This document shows, in pieces, positions 8,696-17,657 of a DNA stretch of 47,639 bases. The DNA is from Desulfuromonadales bacterium (GTDB lineage Bacteria; Desulfobacterota; Desulfuromonadia; Desulfuromonadales; Syntrophotaleaceae). How positions within the stretch are numbered: position 1 is the stretch's first letter; each line of letters opens with the position of its first letter. Below the pieces are notes generated by a model that was given only the letters and a program-made list of their open reading frames with translations, had not been told where the DNA came from and made no database searches. The stretch is taken from positions 1-47,639 of the forward strand of contig JABXKU010000011.1 of assembly GCA_013619105.1 (NCBI GenBank). Reading direction: 5' to 3'. A program made the position numbers and the translations under genes.

Positions 8696-8764
8696 TCTGC
8701 TGCCGACAGGTTCGAGACCGGGGCTCACCACAGCCTCTAACCATGCACGGAAAGCAGTCCTTCT

Positions 8765-10378
8765 ATGGCCAAGCTAAACGACCGCGGTTTTCTTCAGGCT
8801 TCCAACCGACAGCCGCTGCTCTTCGACTGGATATTCTCCGTCGACCATAAACGTATCGGCCTACTCTATCTCTACTCTGTCTCCGCTTTTTTCCTCGTTG
8901 GCATGATGTTGGGCCTGCTGATCCGACTAGAGCTCATCGCTCCCGGACCGACTATCGCCACGGCTCAGACCTACAACGCCCTGTTCACCTTGCACGGCGT
9001 GGTGATGATCTTTCTCTTTATCATTCCCGGAATTCCCGCCGCCTTCGGCAACATCATGCTGCCTTTGCAGATCGGCGCTCAGGACGTGGCCTTTCCGCGG
9101 CTCAATCTCCTGTCTTGGTGGCTCTATATCCTTGGCGCGTTTATGGCCCTGACCTCCTTGTTCAGTGGAGGCGGTCCTCCGGATACCGGCTGGACCTTTT
9201 ATGTACCCTTCGCCTCCGAGACCCCGACTAACGTCTCGCTCGCTCTGCTGGCGGTATTCATCATCGGCTTTTCCTCAATTCTGACCGGGGTCAACTTCGT
9301 CACCACCATCCATCGTCTGCGGGCGCCGGGCATGCACTGGGGTCGACTGCCGCTCTTTATCTGGTCCCTCTACGCCACCGCTTGGGTACAGATTCTCGCC
9401 ACGCCGGTCCTCGGCATCACCGTAATCCTGGTGATGGTCGAACGGCTCATCGGTCTCGGCCTGTTCGACCCGGCCCGGGGCGGCGACCCGATCCTCTACC
9501 AGCACCTGTTCTGGATCTATTCCCATCCAGCGGTCTATATTATGGTTCTGCCCGCCATGGGGGTAATCTCTGAGATCATTCCGGTCTTTTCCCGCAAACC
9601 GACTTTCGGTTACAAGGCTATCGCCGCTTCGAGTGTAGCCATCGCCGCCGCAGGCTCCCTGGTCTGGGGACATCACATGTTCGTCAGCGGCATGAGCGAC
9701 ACCGCCATCATGGTCTTCTCCCTGTTGACCTTTTTGGTGGCTATTCCGTCGGCGGTTAAAGTCTTCAACTGGGTAGCCACTCTCTACCGAGGCTCCATCT
9801 CCCTTGAGCCCCCGATGCTCTTTGCCCTGGCGTTCGTGTTCCTTTTTTCCATCGGTGGGCTCACAGGTCTGGTTCTTGGTTCGGCGTCTGCCGACGTCCA
9901 TGTCCACGACACTCATTTCGTCGTCGGCCACTTCCATTACATCATGTTCGGCGGCACCGGCTTTGCCTTCTTCGCCGCACTGCATTACTGGCTGCCAAAG
10001 ATTTTTGGCCGCATGTACAACATGAAAATCGCCACCATTGCCTGGGCCATTATCTTCGTCGGTTTTAACCTGCTCTACTTTCCAATGATGCTGGTCGGTC
10101 TGCACGGAATGCCCCGCCGTTACTACGATTATCTGCCGCAATTCCAAAATCTCAATGTGATTGCTACCGTCGGATCTTGGGTGTTAGCCATCGGATTGTT
10201 ACTGATGTTTGTCAATCTCTATCGGGGCATACGTCGTGGTACGGCAGCAGGAAACAATCCCTGGCAGGCCGCCACCCTGGAATGGGTGGTTACTTCGCCA
10301 CCGCCAGAGGAAAACTTTTCTCAACCGCCGCAGGTAAGCCATGATCCCTACGACCTGCAGCAAGCAGGCAAGCCATGA
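8765..10378 (+). CDS. ctaD: Cytochrome c oxidase subunit I (A2-type)
   Basis: 537 residues with about twelve transmembrane helices. Heme and copper ligands are visible: TLHGVVM (heme a), HPAVY (CuB), WGHHMF (two CuB histidines) and DTHFVVGHFHYIMFGG (heme a3 and heme a). Helix VI reads YSHPAVYIMVLP rather than GHPEVY, so the proton-path glutamate is replaced by the YS pair of A2-type oxidases such as Rhodothermus marinus and Thermus caa3. It reduces oxygen to water and pumps protons. It is followed by ctaE with a 4-nt ATGA overlap. Confidence 0.97.
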   Translation: MAKLNDRGFLQASNRQPLLFDWIFSVDHKRIGLLYLYSVSAFFLVGMMLGLLIRLELIAPGPTIATAQTYNALFTLHGVVMIFLFIIPGIPAAFGNIMLPLQIGAQDVAFPRLNLLSWWLYILGAFMALTSLFSGGGPPDTGWTFYVPFASETPTNVSLALLAVFIIGFSSILTGVNFVTTIHRLRAPGMHWGRLPLFIWSLYATAWVQILATPVLGITVILVMVERLIGLGLFDPARGGDPILYQHLFWIYSHPAVYIMVLPAMGVISEIIPVFSRKPTFGYKAIAASSVAIAAAGSLVWGHHMFVSGMSDTAIMVFSLLTFLVAIPSAVKVFNWVATLYRGSISLEPPMLFALAFVFLFSIGGLTGLVLGSASADVHVHDTHFVVGHFHYIMFGGTGFAFFAALHYWLPKIFGRMYNMKIATIAWAIIFVGFNLLYFPMMLVGLHGMPRRYYDYLPQFQNLNVIATVGSWVLAIGLLLMFVNLYRGIRRGTAAGNNPWQAATLEWVVTSPPPEENFSQPPQVSHDPYDLQQAGKP

Positions 10379-10971
10379 CCACACAACGCGATGCGTTCGG
10401 TGCCCGTCTCGGTATGTGGCTGTTTCTGTTTTCAGAGCTGCTACTGTTCGGTGGTCTTTTTCTACTCTACGCCGTCTACCTGGCCCGCTATCCCTCCGAC
10501 TTTGCAGCCGGCGGCCAGCAACTCGACACCCTGCTCGGAACCGGCAACACGCTGCTACTCATCACCAGCAGCCTGACGGTGGCCCTGGCATTGAGTGCCT
10601 TGCAACAGGGCAGGCGCCAGCTCTGCCAGATGCTGCTTTGTGTCACAATACTGGCTTCACTGCTTTTCTTGACCATCAAAGGGATCGAATGGCAGGCTAA
10701 ATTCGGCCACGGTCTCTTCCCCGGTGGCGCTGAGCTGGAAACCCTGCCGGCGGGCCAGCAAATATTTTTCAGCCTCTATTTCGTGACCACCGGCCTGCAC
10801 GGCTTACACGTATTGATCGGTGCGGCCCTGTTACTGTGGACCCTCGGACTGACTCGCAAGGGCCAGGTCTCTGCAGAGAATCCGATCATGCTGGAAAACA
10901 GCGCTCTTTACTGGCACTTGGTGGACCTGATCTGGATCTTCATCTTCCCCCTGTACTATCTGCTACTGTAA
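10375..10971 (+). CDS. ctaE: Cytochrome c oxidase subunit III
   Basis: 198 residues, the short five-helix bacterial form. RLGMWLFLFSELLLFGGLF is the first helix with the conserved WLFLxSE pattern, and TTGLHGLHVLIGA and YWHLVDLIWIFIFPLYYLL are the signatures of the last helices. It stabilises the catalytic core of the oxidase. Overlaps ctaD by 4 nt. Confidence 0.95.
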   Translation: MTTQRDAFGARLGMWLFLFSELLLFGGLFLLYAVYLARYPSDFAAGGQQLDTLLGTGNTLLLITSSLTVALALSALQQGRRQLCQMLLCVTILASLLFLTIKGIEWQAKFGHGLFPGGAELETLPAGQQIFFSLYFVTTGLHGLHVLIGAALLLWTLGLTRKGQVSAENPIMLENSALYWHLVDLIWIFIFPLYYLLL

Positions 10972-10981
10972 CGAGGGATTT

Positions 10982-11266
10982 ATGAATCAAACTACCCATG
11001 GAGCTCTAAGCTTTCGCTGCCTGACCACCGTCTGGATTCTATTACTGGTCCTGACCGGGATAACCGTCGGGGTTTCCCATCTCGATCTCGGCGCCATCAA
11101 TATCTGGGCCGCCCTCGGTATCGCCACTTTGAAAGCGAGCCTGGTTGTGTTCTATTTTATGCACCTGAAGCACGAACCGCGACTGCTGGTGATCTGCCTG
11201 TTCATCACCCTGCTGACTCTGGCCACATTTATCGGCCTAACTTTTTTTGACGTCCTCTATCGTTGA
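10982..11266 (+). CDS. ctaF: Cytochrome c oxidase subunit IV
   Basis: 94 residues with three transmembrane helices. IATLKASLVVFYFMHLKHEP is the conserved subunit IV (COX4_pro) motif. Small accessory subunit of caa3-type oxidases. Its TGA overlaps the TTG start proposed for the next gene. Confidence 0.92.
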   Translation: MNQTTHGALSFRCLTTVWILLLVLTGITVGVSHLDLGAINIWAALGIATLKASLVVFYFMHLKHEPRLLVICLFITLLTLATFIGLTFFDVLYR

Positions 11267-12207
11267 GTCTAACTGTGACCGATCTGCCTTTTTCGACTAT
11301 TGAAGCTGTCGATGCCGTTTTTCTTTATATCTTCGGCATCTCCGGCCTGCTGCTCCTCGGCATAACCGCGACTATGGTGGTGTTCGTGATCCGCTACCAC
11401 CATCGCCGTCATCCCCAGCCGCAACCAAGCCCCAGCTCCAAACTCTGGCTTGAGTTGGTCTGGACCCTGATCCCGACCCTGATCGTGCTAAGTATGTTCT
11501 GGTACAGTTGGGAGGGCTATCTGAAGTTGAGTGATGTGCCGCCCGATGCCCTTAAGGTACAGGCTGAAGGCCGCAAGTGGTCATGGAGCTTCAACTACGA
11601 AAACGGTCGAAGCAGCGACCGTCTTTACGTGCCTGTGGGCCGAGCAGTACGGGTGGCGATCACCTCAAAGGATGTGCTGCACAGCCTCTACATTCCAGCC
11701 TTCCGCGTCAAAAAAGATGCGGTACCCGGTATCAGCACCTACGTCTGGTTCCGAGCTCCAGAAGTCGGTTCCTTTGATCTGTTTTGTGCTGAGTACTGCG
11801 GCGTCAGCCATTCGTCCATGATCACCACCGTCGAGGCCCTGCCGCAAGAACAGTTCAACGCCTGGCTGAAACAGGGCAAAAAAGCGGCACCGGTCGAAGG
11901 ACCTGCCCTGCTCACTCGCCATGGTTGCAGCGGCTGCCATTCGGTCGATGGAAGCCAGCGAATCGGGCCGACATTTCAGGGTCTGTTCGGTCGGCAGGTA
12001 CAAGTAGTGAGCAAAGGACAAGAACAAAACCTGATTGCCGATCGAGACTATGTACAGCGCTCCATCTTGGAACCCCAGGCCGATCTGGTGCAGGGCTATC
12101 CGCCGGTTATGCCTTCGTATCAGGGACAGATCCCGAGGGATGAATTAGAGCTTTTGGTCGACTATCTGTGCAGCGAGGCGCTATCGATACCTCCGGCAGG
12201 CCCATGA
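11263..12207 (+). CDS. ctaC: Cytochrome c oxidase subunit II with fused cytochrome c (caa3)
   Basis: 314 residues if it starts at the TTG at 11263; a GTG at 11275 is the alternative. Two transmembrane helices (about residues 15-40 and 65-83) precede the CuA cupredoxin domain, whose ligands are in FCAEYCGVSHSSM (C-x3-C-x3-H-x2-M). The C-terminal domain has the heme c motif CSGCH at about residue 222 and a likely distal methionine in VMPSYQGQ. The fusion defines a caa3 oxidase, which accepts electrons at its own cytochrome c domain. Placing subunit II after I, III and IV is not the common C-D-E-F order. Confidence 0.96.
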   Translation: MSLTVTDLPFSTIEAVDAVFLYIFGISGLLLLGITATMVVFVIRYHHRRHPQPQPSPSSKLWLELVWTLIPTLIVLSMFWYSWEGYLKLSDVPPDALKVQAEGRKWSWSFNYENGRSSDRLYVPVGRAVRVAITSKDVLHSLYIPAFRVKKDAVPGISTYVWFRAPEVGSFDLFCAEYCGVSHSSMITTVEALPQEQFNAWLKQGKKAAPVEGPALLTRHGCSGCHSVDGSQRIGPTFQGLFGRQVQVVSKGQEQNLIADRDYVQRSILEPQADLVQGYPPVMPSYQGQIPRDELELLVDYLCSEALSIPPAGP

Positions 12208-12977
12208 TCGCCGCCCTACTGAGGGTCCGGCTCTGTTTTGCTGTGGCGGCAGCCGCCATGGTGGGCTGGCTGCTCTGCCCCGGAACTTCATGGGCTATTG
12301 CCTTGCCGCTGAGCATAGGTACTTTACTACTGGCCATGGCCGGAACCATGCTCAATCAGGTCCAAGAGCGGCACAGCGACGCCCGCATGCTCCGCACCCG
12401 CAACCGACCGCTACCAGCCGGCCAATTGCTGCCCCGTACGGTACTCATTGCGGCGGCCATTGCCTGTGGTCTTGGCCTGGCGCTGCTGACCATTTGCGAT
12501 AAGCGCAGCGCGTTAGCCGGTGTGGCTGCACTCATTTGCTACAACGGTCTCTACACACCCCTAAAACGGCATACAGCGCTGGCTCTACTACCTGGTGCCT
12601 GCTGCGGAAGCTTGGCTCCGGCTCTGGGCTGGTTGGCTGGTGGCGGCCAGATTAGCGACCATCGTCTGGTTTTGCTCAGCGGCCTGCTGCTGCTCTGGCA
12701 GTTGCCCCACTTCTGGCTGTTTGCTCTACGCCACCAAGTCGACTTACAAGAGGCCGGCCTCTTTCCAGATCTTTCCTTGCAACCAACGGGTCCCTTACTC
12801 GGCCTGATTTTTCTCTGGACCTTTGCCCTGTCGGTGGCTAACCTGCTGCTAGCAACCCTTAACATGCTGCCTGAATGGCTGGCCGTACTGCTCTGCTTGG
12901 CCGTGTGGATCGGCCCACTGAAGCACTGGCGTTCATTGCAAAGACCGATAGCGGCCCCCGCTACCATCGCCCCTTAA
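12204..12977 (+). CDS. ctaB: Heme O synthase (protoheme IX farnesyltransferase), UbiA family
   Basis: 257 residues from the ATG at 12204, which overlaps the ctaC stop. The prenyl-diphosphate motif region reads NQVQERHSDARMLRTRNRPL, matching the N-x3-D-x3-D-x4-RT-x2-RP pattern of CtaB except that the first aspartate is glutamate. A later loop, WQLPHFWLFALRH, is the CtaB signature (LPHFW). About eight transmembrane helices. It farnesylates heme b to heme O for the oxidase encoded just upstream. No heme A synthase (ctaA) is in the window. Confidence 0.92.
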   Translation: MIAALLRVRLCFAVAAAAMVGWLLCPGTSWAIALPLSIGTLLLAMAGTMLNQVQERHSDARMLRTRNRPLPAGQLLPRTVLIAAAIACGLGLALLTICDKRSALAGVAALICYNGLYTPLKRHTALALLPGACCGSLAPALGWLAGGGQISDHRLVLLSGLLLLWQLPHFWLFALRHQVDLQEAGLFPDLSLQPTGPLLGLIFLWTFALSVANLLLATLNMLPEWLAVLLCLAVWIGPLKHWRSLQRPIAAPATIAP

Positions 12978-13017
12978 TTCTTCCTAAACCCGCAATCACA
13001 GCAGATAAATACTCATC

Positions 13018-13842
13018 ATGATTTCCCGCACAAACAAAACTCGCCTGTTCATCTATCTGGTTATTTTTATTCTGGTGATGCTGGTCGGCACCTTTGGCTT
13101 CATGCTGGTTGAACAGCTGCCCTTGGTTGATGCTGCCTACTTCACCATGGTAACTATCGCCACCGTCGGTTACGGAGATATTGCCCCCGTCACCACAACC
13201 GGCAAAGGGTTGGCCATCGTTCTGATCTTTGCCGGCGTCGGCACCTTTGTCAGCTTACTGGCCAACGCCACCGAAATTTTTATTGAACGGCATGACAACC
13301 AGATCCGTTTACAAAAACTGCAGATGGTTATCGGGCTTTTTTTCAGTGAAGCGGGAACCGAACTGATGCGTTTCTTTGCCGAAGCTGATTTCCACCGGGA
13401 TGATTTGGAACAGGTTCTGAAGTTGGATAATGACTGGAATGCCCGCAACTACCAGCAGGCCTTGAAAAAACTCGATCGACACCTGTATAAAGTCGAAGTC
13501 GAAAAGATCGACATCGACAAGCTGCGCGAGTTTATCGGTAAGCAAACCCAATTACTGGTACGCTTGATAGAGAGCCCCTATATGCTGGAGCACGAATCCT
13601 TTACCGATCTTCTCATCGCCATCATGCATCTCAAAGAAGAACTGCTGCACCGCAAGGATATTGGAGCCCTGCCAGAGAGCGACAATGACCATCTATGCGG
13701 CGATATACGCCGCGCCTATGCGCAATTGGTACGTCAATGGCTGATCTATGTACAACATCTACAGAACAACTATCCTTTCCTCTTTTCCCTCACCCTGCGA
13801 ACCAACCCCTTTGATCGCAACGCTTCGATCGTTGTGCGCTAA
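13018..13842 (+). CDS. Two-helix potassium channel with helical cytoplasmic domain
   Basis: 274 residues. Two transmembrane helices (about 10-30 and 62-85) flank a pore loop with the selectivity filter TVGYGD. The remaining 180 residues are charged and mostly helical; they do not look like an RCK/TrkA-N domain (no GxGxxG). What ligand gates it is unclear. It follows ctaB by 40 bp and may be on the oxidase transcript. Confidence 0.85.
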   Translation: MISRTNKTRLFIYLVIFILVMLVGTFGFMLVEQLPLVDAAYFTMVTIATVGYGDIAPVTTTGKGLAIVLIFAGVGTFVSLLANATEIFIERHDNQIRLQKLQMVIGLFFSEAGTELMRFFAEADFHRDDLEQVLKLDNDWNARNYQQALKKLDRHLYKVEVEKIDIDKLREFIGKQTQLLVRLIESPYMLEHESFTDLLIAIMHLKEELLHRKDIGALPESDNDHLCGDIRRAYAQLVRQWLIYVQHLQNNYPFLFSLTLRTNPFDRNASIVVR

Positions 13843-13855
13843 GAAACTAGAGGGC

Positions 13856-14173
13856 TTAATCCTGCCAGTTCTTGCGGCCACTTTTGATTTCCGAACGCTG
13901 TCGTTTCTGCTGTAACCTCCGCTCACGGGCGCCGCGGCCCGGCCGCGTGGCAATCCGCTTTGCTGGCCGGCGACGTTGGGCTTGTAATCGTTCTTCAAGT
14001 CGTTGAAGAGCTCGTTCCAGGTTTCGCTGCTGAGACCGCTCCTCGGCGGCCACAACCAGGATTCCGGTGGGCAGATGTTTAATCCGCACCGCCGATTCGG
14101 TTTTGTTTTTTTTCTGTCCTCCCGGGCCTGAAGCTCTAAAAAAGGTAATGACCAAATCCTTGCGATTCAACAA
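13856..14173 (-). CDS. Release-factor-like protein (GGQ domain)
   Basis: 105 residues. [20 protein letters not shown] is the peptidyl-tRNA hydrolase motif of class I release factors, with the catalytic GGQ at about residues 18-20. The codon-recognition domains of RF1/RF2 are absent. The C-terminal third is a basic Arg/Lys/Gln-rich tail, as in ArfB/ICT1-like rescue factors, where it enters the empty mRNA channel. Probably releases nascent chains from stalled ribosomes. It is convergent with the channel gene. Confidence 0.85.
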   Translation of the reverse strand: MLNRKDLVITFFRASGPGGQKKNKTESAVRIKHLPTGILVVAAEERSQQRNLERALQRLEERLQAQRRRPAKRIATRPGRGARERRLQQKRQRSEIKSGRKNWQD

Positions 14174-14285
14174 TGCCCTGCCTCCTACAGAAAGATGGTA
14201 TTATTTGACGCGTCATGTTAGAAAAAAAATGCATCACTAACGCTAAGGTTGATGCCTATCATACCTACCTCAGCAGGAGCCCGCT

Positions 14286-14825
14286 ATGAACCATTTTGCT
14301 CTGACAATTATTGGCCGCGATCATCCTGGTATTGTTGCCCGTGTGACAAAAGTACTGTTTGACCTGGGCTGCAATATTGCCGATTCGAGCTGTACCATTC
14401 TTGGCGGTCAATTCGCCATGATTCTGATTATATCCCACCCTCGGTTCAGCACCAGGGAAAGCTTCGGCACCGCCTTTGAGCCGATAGAACAAGATGGCCT
14501 GTCGGTCTTTCTCCGCACATTGCAAGCTGGCGGAGAAGCAGCTCCCCAACTACCGGGAGAGCTCTGCCTAATTTCGGTCTACGGATCCGATAAACCGGGA
14601 ATTGTCTATCCCGTCGTCAAGGAATTGGGAGATCGGCAAATCAATATCACCGACCTCAATACCCAACTGGTCGGTTCACCGGAGCGACCGGTCTACGTGA
14701 TGATGATCGAAGCTATTTTGCCGCCAGGCATCCCTCTCGAAAAGTTGGCTGAAGTAATGGCCCAATTAAAGGATAGACTGCAGGTCGATATCTCAGTGCG
14801 TGATATCACACCGGTGGAGCTGTAA
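14286..14825 (+). CDS. GcvR-like protein with two ACT domains
   Basis: 179 residues. Two ACT domains: the first starts FALTIIGRDHPGIVARVTKV, the second CLISVYGSDKPGIVYPVV near residue 95. This layout is that of glycine cleavage repressor GcvR and related amino-acid-sensing proteins. No DNA-binding domain is present, so it should act by binding another protein. It is 3 bp before def on the same strand. No gcv operon is in the window, so a link to glycine cleavage is not shown. Confidence 0.85.
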   Translation: MNHFALTIIGRDHPGIVARVTKVLFDLGCNIADSSCTILGGQFAMILIISHPRFSTRESFGTAFEPIEQDGLSVFLRTLQAGGEAAPQLPGELCLISVYGSDKPGIVYPVVKELGDRQINITDLNTQLVGSPERPVYVMMIEAILPPGIPLEKLAEVMAQLKDRLQVDISVRDITPVEL

Positions 14826-14828
14826 CCA

Positions 14829-15332
14829 ATGGCTGTTCGTAAAATTCTCTGTTATCCCGATCCTCTACTAAAAATGGTTTGTGAACCGGTCGCTGAACTG
14901 AATCAAGCATGCGACACCCTGGCTCAGGACCTGCTCGACACCATGCTCGCCTCCGGTCATTCCGTCGGAGTGGCGGCGCCGCAAATCGGTGTCTCGCAAC
15001 GGATGGTGGTGGTCGATGTTTCCAACAGCAAACTTGGCCGGAACAACAACCACGGCCAGTTGGTGATGATCAATCCCGAGATCCTCGAACAGTCGGGACA
15101 GAAGAGCATGCGCGAAGGCTGCATGAGCGTTCCGGACTACACCGGCAATGTGGTCCGGGCCGAAGAAATCCTAGTACAATTTCTCGACCGTCGTGGCGAC
15201 CAACAGGCCATTCGCGCTACCGGTTTTGAAGCCGTGGCTATCCAGCATGAGCTGGACCATCTCGACGGCCTGCTCTTTCTCGACCGGGTTTCTAGTCTAA
15301 AGACCGATCTGTTCCGACGCAAAAAACGCTAA
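14829..15332 (+). CDS. def: Peptide deformylase
   Basis: 167 residues. The three family motifs are present: VGVAAPQIG (GxGxAAxQ), EGCMSVP (EGCxS, with the metal-binding cysteine) and HELDHLDG (HExDH, with two metal ligands and the catalytic glutamate). It removes the formyl group from the N-terminal methionine of new proteins. Lies 3 bp after the ACT-domain gene. Confidence 0.96.
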   Translation: MAVRKILCYPDPLLKMVCEPVAELNQACDTLAQDLLDTMLASGHSVGVAAPQIGVSQRMVVVDVSNSKLGRNNNHGQLVMINPEILEQSGQKSMREGCMSVPDYTGNVVRAEEILVQFLDRRGDQQAIRATGFEAVAIQHELDHLDGLLFLDRVSSLKTDLFRRKKR

Positions 15333-15452
15333 CAGATGCTCGTTCCATGGGCCGCAGCGCCCCCAGCAATAACGGGCTTTTCTTTACGGCCAACAGAAAT
15401 CACCAAAATTAGCCCTGATCTTTCCATGATATACTCAAACCTAATTAGGGCC

Positions 15453-15616
15453 CATCTGGAAACTTTGGATGGACACATGACGTTTTCATATAAGAAACGA
15501 GTAATTTTTCCAAGGTCAAGGAAATCAAGCGCTTGCACGGAGGCGTAGCTGTTTACGCCGCACACGCAAGGGCGCGGATTGACGCCGAGATTGGAAAAAA
15601 GAGCCGTTTCCGGATG
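15453..15616. repeat. Structured intergenic element with nested inverted repeats
   Basis: The ends are CATCTGGAAAC (15453-15463) and GTTTCCGGATG (15606-15616), inverted with one mismatch. Inside are a second pair, TTTTTCCAA (15505-15513) with TTGGAAAAA (15591-15599), and a hairpin GGCGTA/TACGCC (15542-15547 with 15554-15559). There is no ORF of note. The nested arrangement fits a MITE or a REP-like structured element; it fills most of the 355-bp gap between def and the next gene. Confidence 0.6.
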
Positions 15617-15687
15617 AAAACTAGTTATTTCGGCTATGGTTTATCCTTTAAATGTTCTCTCTGCTATAACTCCCCGGGAGCGGTCCA

Positions 15688-17214
15688 ATGACCCAACACC
15701 CCATCATCTTACCCGTCAGCAAAAGCAACCAGGCCCTGCTCGACAATGTCCATCCGGACGACTGGGACAACCCGCAGCCGGCGCCCTGTTATAACCTGGT
15801 GGTCATTGGTGGAGGTCCTGCCGGGCTGGTTACAGCAGCCGGAGCGGCCGGCCTCGGCGCCAAGGTCGCCCTGGTGGAAAGATCTCTGCTTGGCGGCGAT
15901 TGCCTTAACCAAGGCTGCGTGCCCTCCAAATGCCTGATCCGTTCCGGACGGGCCTTGCACGAGGCTCGTCACGCCGGCCCGTTTGGCGTTCACGGCGAAA
16001 CCGATCTGCGGATCGATTTTGCCGAGGTCATGGCCCGCCTGCAGAAGGTTCGAGCCGGACTAAGCGACCACGATTCGGCACGGCGCTTCAGCGAGGAACT
16101 CGGAGTCGATGTGTTTCTCGGACAGGGTCACTTCTCCGGACCCGACCGCTTGCAGGTCGGAGAGCAAATACTGACCTTTAAAAAGGCGGTCATCTGCACC
16201 GGCGCTCGAGCCGCAGCTCCACCCATTCCGGGACTGGAGGACGCGGGTTATCTGACCAACGAAACGGTTTTTTCCCTCAGTGAGCTGCCGCCACGCTTGG
16301 CGGTATTCGGTGCCGGCCCCATCGGCTGCGAGCTAGCTCAGGCCTTTGCCCGTCTAGGCAGCAAGGTGACGGTCCTCGAATACGGTCCCCGGCTGCTACC
16401 CCGGGAGGACCAGGATGCCGCCGATATTGTGCACCAAACCTTTGCCGCCGAAGGCATCGAACTTCGTTTCAACGTGCGCACCCAGCTGGTCGAAAAGCAA
16501 GAAACCGAACGCATCATCACCTACCAAGACAACGGCCACACCAGTCAACTGGCCGTCGATCAGATTCTGGTCGGCATCGGCCGGGCACCCAACGTCGAAG
16601 GACTCGATCTGGAAAAAGCCGGGGTCGACTATCACCCAAAAGCAGGGATTACGGTCAACGACCGCCTGCAAACCAGCAATCCTCGTATTTTTGCGGCTGG
16701 GGATGTCTGCTCTCTTTACAAATTCACTCACACTGCTGACGCCCAGGCGCGGATCGTCATTGCTAATGCTCTGTTCATGGGCAGACAGCGCAATTCGCGG
16801 TTGGTCGTTCCCTGGGCGACCTATACTTCTCCTGAGATCGCCCATGTCGGAATGTATGAAAAAGAAGCGCGTGATCGGGGATATCAGATCAACACCCTGA
16901 CCGTGCCCTTAACGGACAGCGACCGAGCCCGAATCGACGGCCAAACAGCAGGCTTTGCCCGGGTCCACCTGAAAAAAGGCAGCGATAAAATCCTTGGCGC
17001 GACCATAGTGGCCGAGCATGCGGGAGAAATGATCGGCGAACTAGCCCTAGCTGTTACCAACGGTATTGGACTGGCAGCCATCGGCCGCACCCTGCACCCC
17101 TATCCGACTCAGGCCGAAGTGATGAAAAAGCTGGCCGATGCTTATAACCGTAACCGTCTGACGCCCAGACTGCAAAAGCTGTTTCGCCTCTGGCTGCGCT
17201 GGCAACGACGCTAA
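15688..17214 (+). CDS. Flavin disulfide-reductase family protein (mercuric reductase-like)
   Basis: 508 residues. An N-terminal extension of about 30 residues precedes VVIGGGPAGLVTAAGAAGLG (FAD site). The redox disulfide motif is GGDCLNQGCVPSKCL (C-x4-C), followed by an NAD(P)H site with GAGPIGCELAQAFARLGS, the second FAD motif IFAAGDVC, and a C-terminal dimerisation domain with HPYPTQAE. This is the class that includes dihydrolipoamide dehydrogenase and MerA. It lacks the MerA C-terminal cysteine pair and the N-terminal heavy-metal domain, so mercury reduction is unlikely; the substrate is unknown. It precedes cdd by 20 bp. Confidence 0.88.
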   Translation: MTQHPIILPVSKSNQALLDNVHPDDWDNPQPAPCYNLVVIGGGPAGLVTAAGAAGLGAKVALVERSLLGGDCLNQGCVPSKCLIRSGRALHEARHAGPFGVHGETDLRIDFAEVMARLQKVRAGLSDHDSARRFSEELGVDVFLGQGHFSGPDRLQVGEQILTFKKAVICTGARAAAPPIPGLEDAGYLTNETVFSLSELPPRLAVFGAGPIGCELAQAFARLGSKVTVLEYGPRLLPREDQDAADIVHQTFAAEGIELRFNVRTQLVEKQETERIITYQDNGHTSQLAVDQILVGIGRAPNVEGLDLEKAGVDYHPKAGITVNDRLQTSNPRIFAAGDVCSLYKFTHTADAQARIVIANALFMGRQRNSRLVVPWATYTSPEIAHVGMYEKEARDRGYQINTLTVPLTDSDRARIDGQTAGFARVHLKKGSDKILGATIVAEHAGEMIGELALAVTNGIGLAAIGRTLHPYPTQAEVMKKLADAYNRNRLTPRLQKLFRLWLRWQRR

Positions 17215-17234
17215 AGGGAGGCAGTAGCACCGCT

Positions 17235-17657
17235 ATGAAGCTCATGAATCCCTCGCAAAAACTGACTCTAGAGGATGCCGCCCGCAAAGCTTGTCAACAC
17301 GCCTATGCCCCCTACAGTAATTTTCCAGTAGGGGCGGCAGTGTTGACCAACAGGGGACAGATCATCACCGGCTGTAACGTGGAAAACGCCTCTTTGGGTC
17401 TGTCCTGCTGCGCCGAGCGGGTCGCCGTCTTCAACGCTGTTTCCCAGGGGCAGCGACAGATCGTCGCCCTGGCTATTTATACTCCGACGGAAACCCTGAC
17501 CATGCCCTGCGGCGCCTGCCGGCAGGTACTGCAGGAATTCGCTTCTGAAGCAGTCATTATCTCCCTGTGCCAAGGCGACCAACGCCTGGAGGTTTCTCTC
17601 CCAGACTTGCTACCCAAGGCATTTTCGGTACAACGACCACTGGAGGGAAGATCATGA
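17235..17657 (+). CDS. cdd: Cytidine deaminase
   Basis: 140 residues, the short tetrameric form. CNVENASLG binds the ribose, CCAERVA gives one zinc cysteine and the catalytic glutamate, and PCGACRQ gives the other two zinc cysteines. Deaminates cytidine and deoxycytidine to uridine forms. GGGAGG lies 13 nt upstream, a rather wide spacing; the ATG at 17244 is a possible alternative. The stop overlaps the start of the uridine phosphorylase gene, coupling the two salvage steps. Confidence 0.95.
   Translation: MKLMNPSQKLTLEDAARKACQHAYAPYSNFPVGAAVLTNRGQIITGCNVENASLGLSCCAERVAVFNAVSQGQRQIVALAIYTPTETLTMPCGACRQVLQEFASEAVIISLCQGDQRLEVSLPDLLPKAFSVQRPLEGRS

Noticed and set aside
15688-17214. Mercuric reductase
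   Set aside because: The C-terminal cysteine pair and the heavy-metal domain are missing and there are no mer genes nearby.
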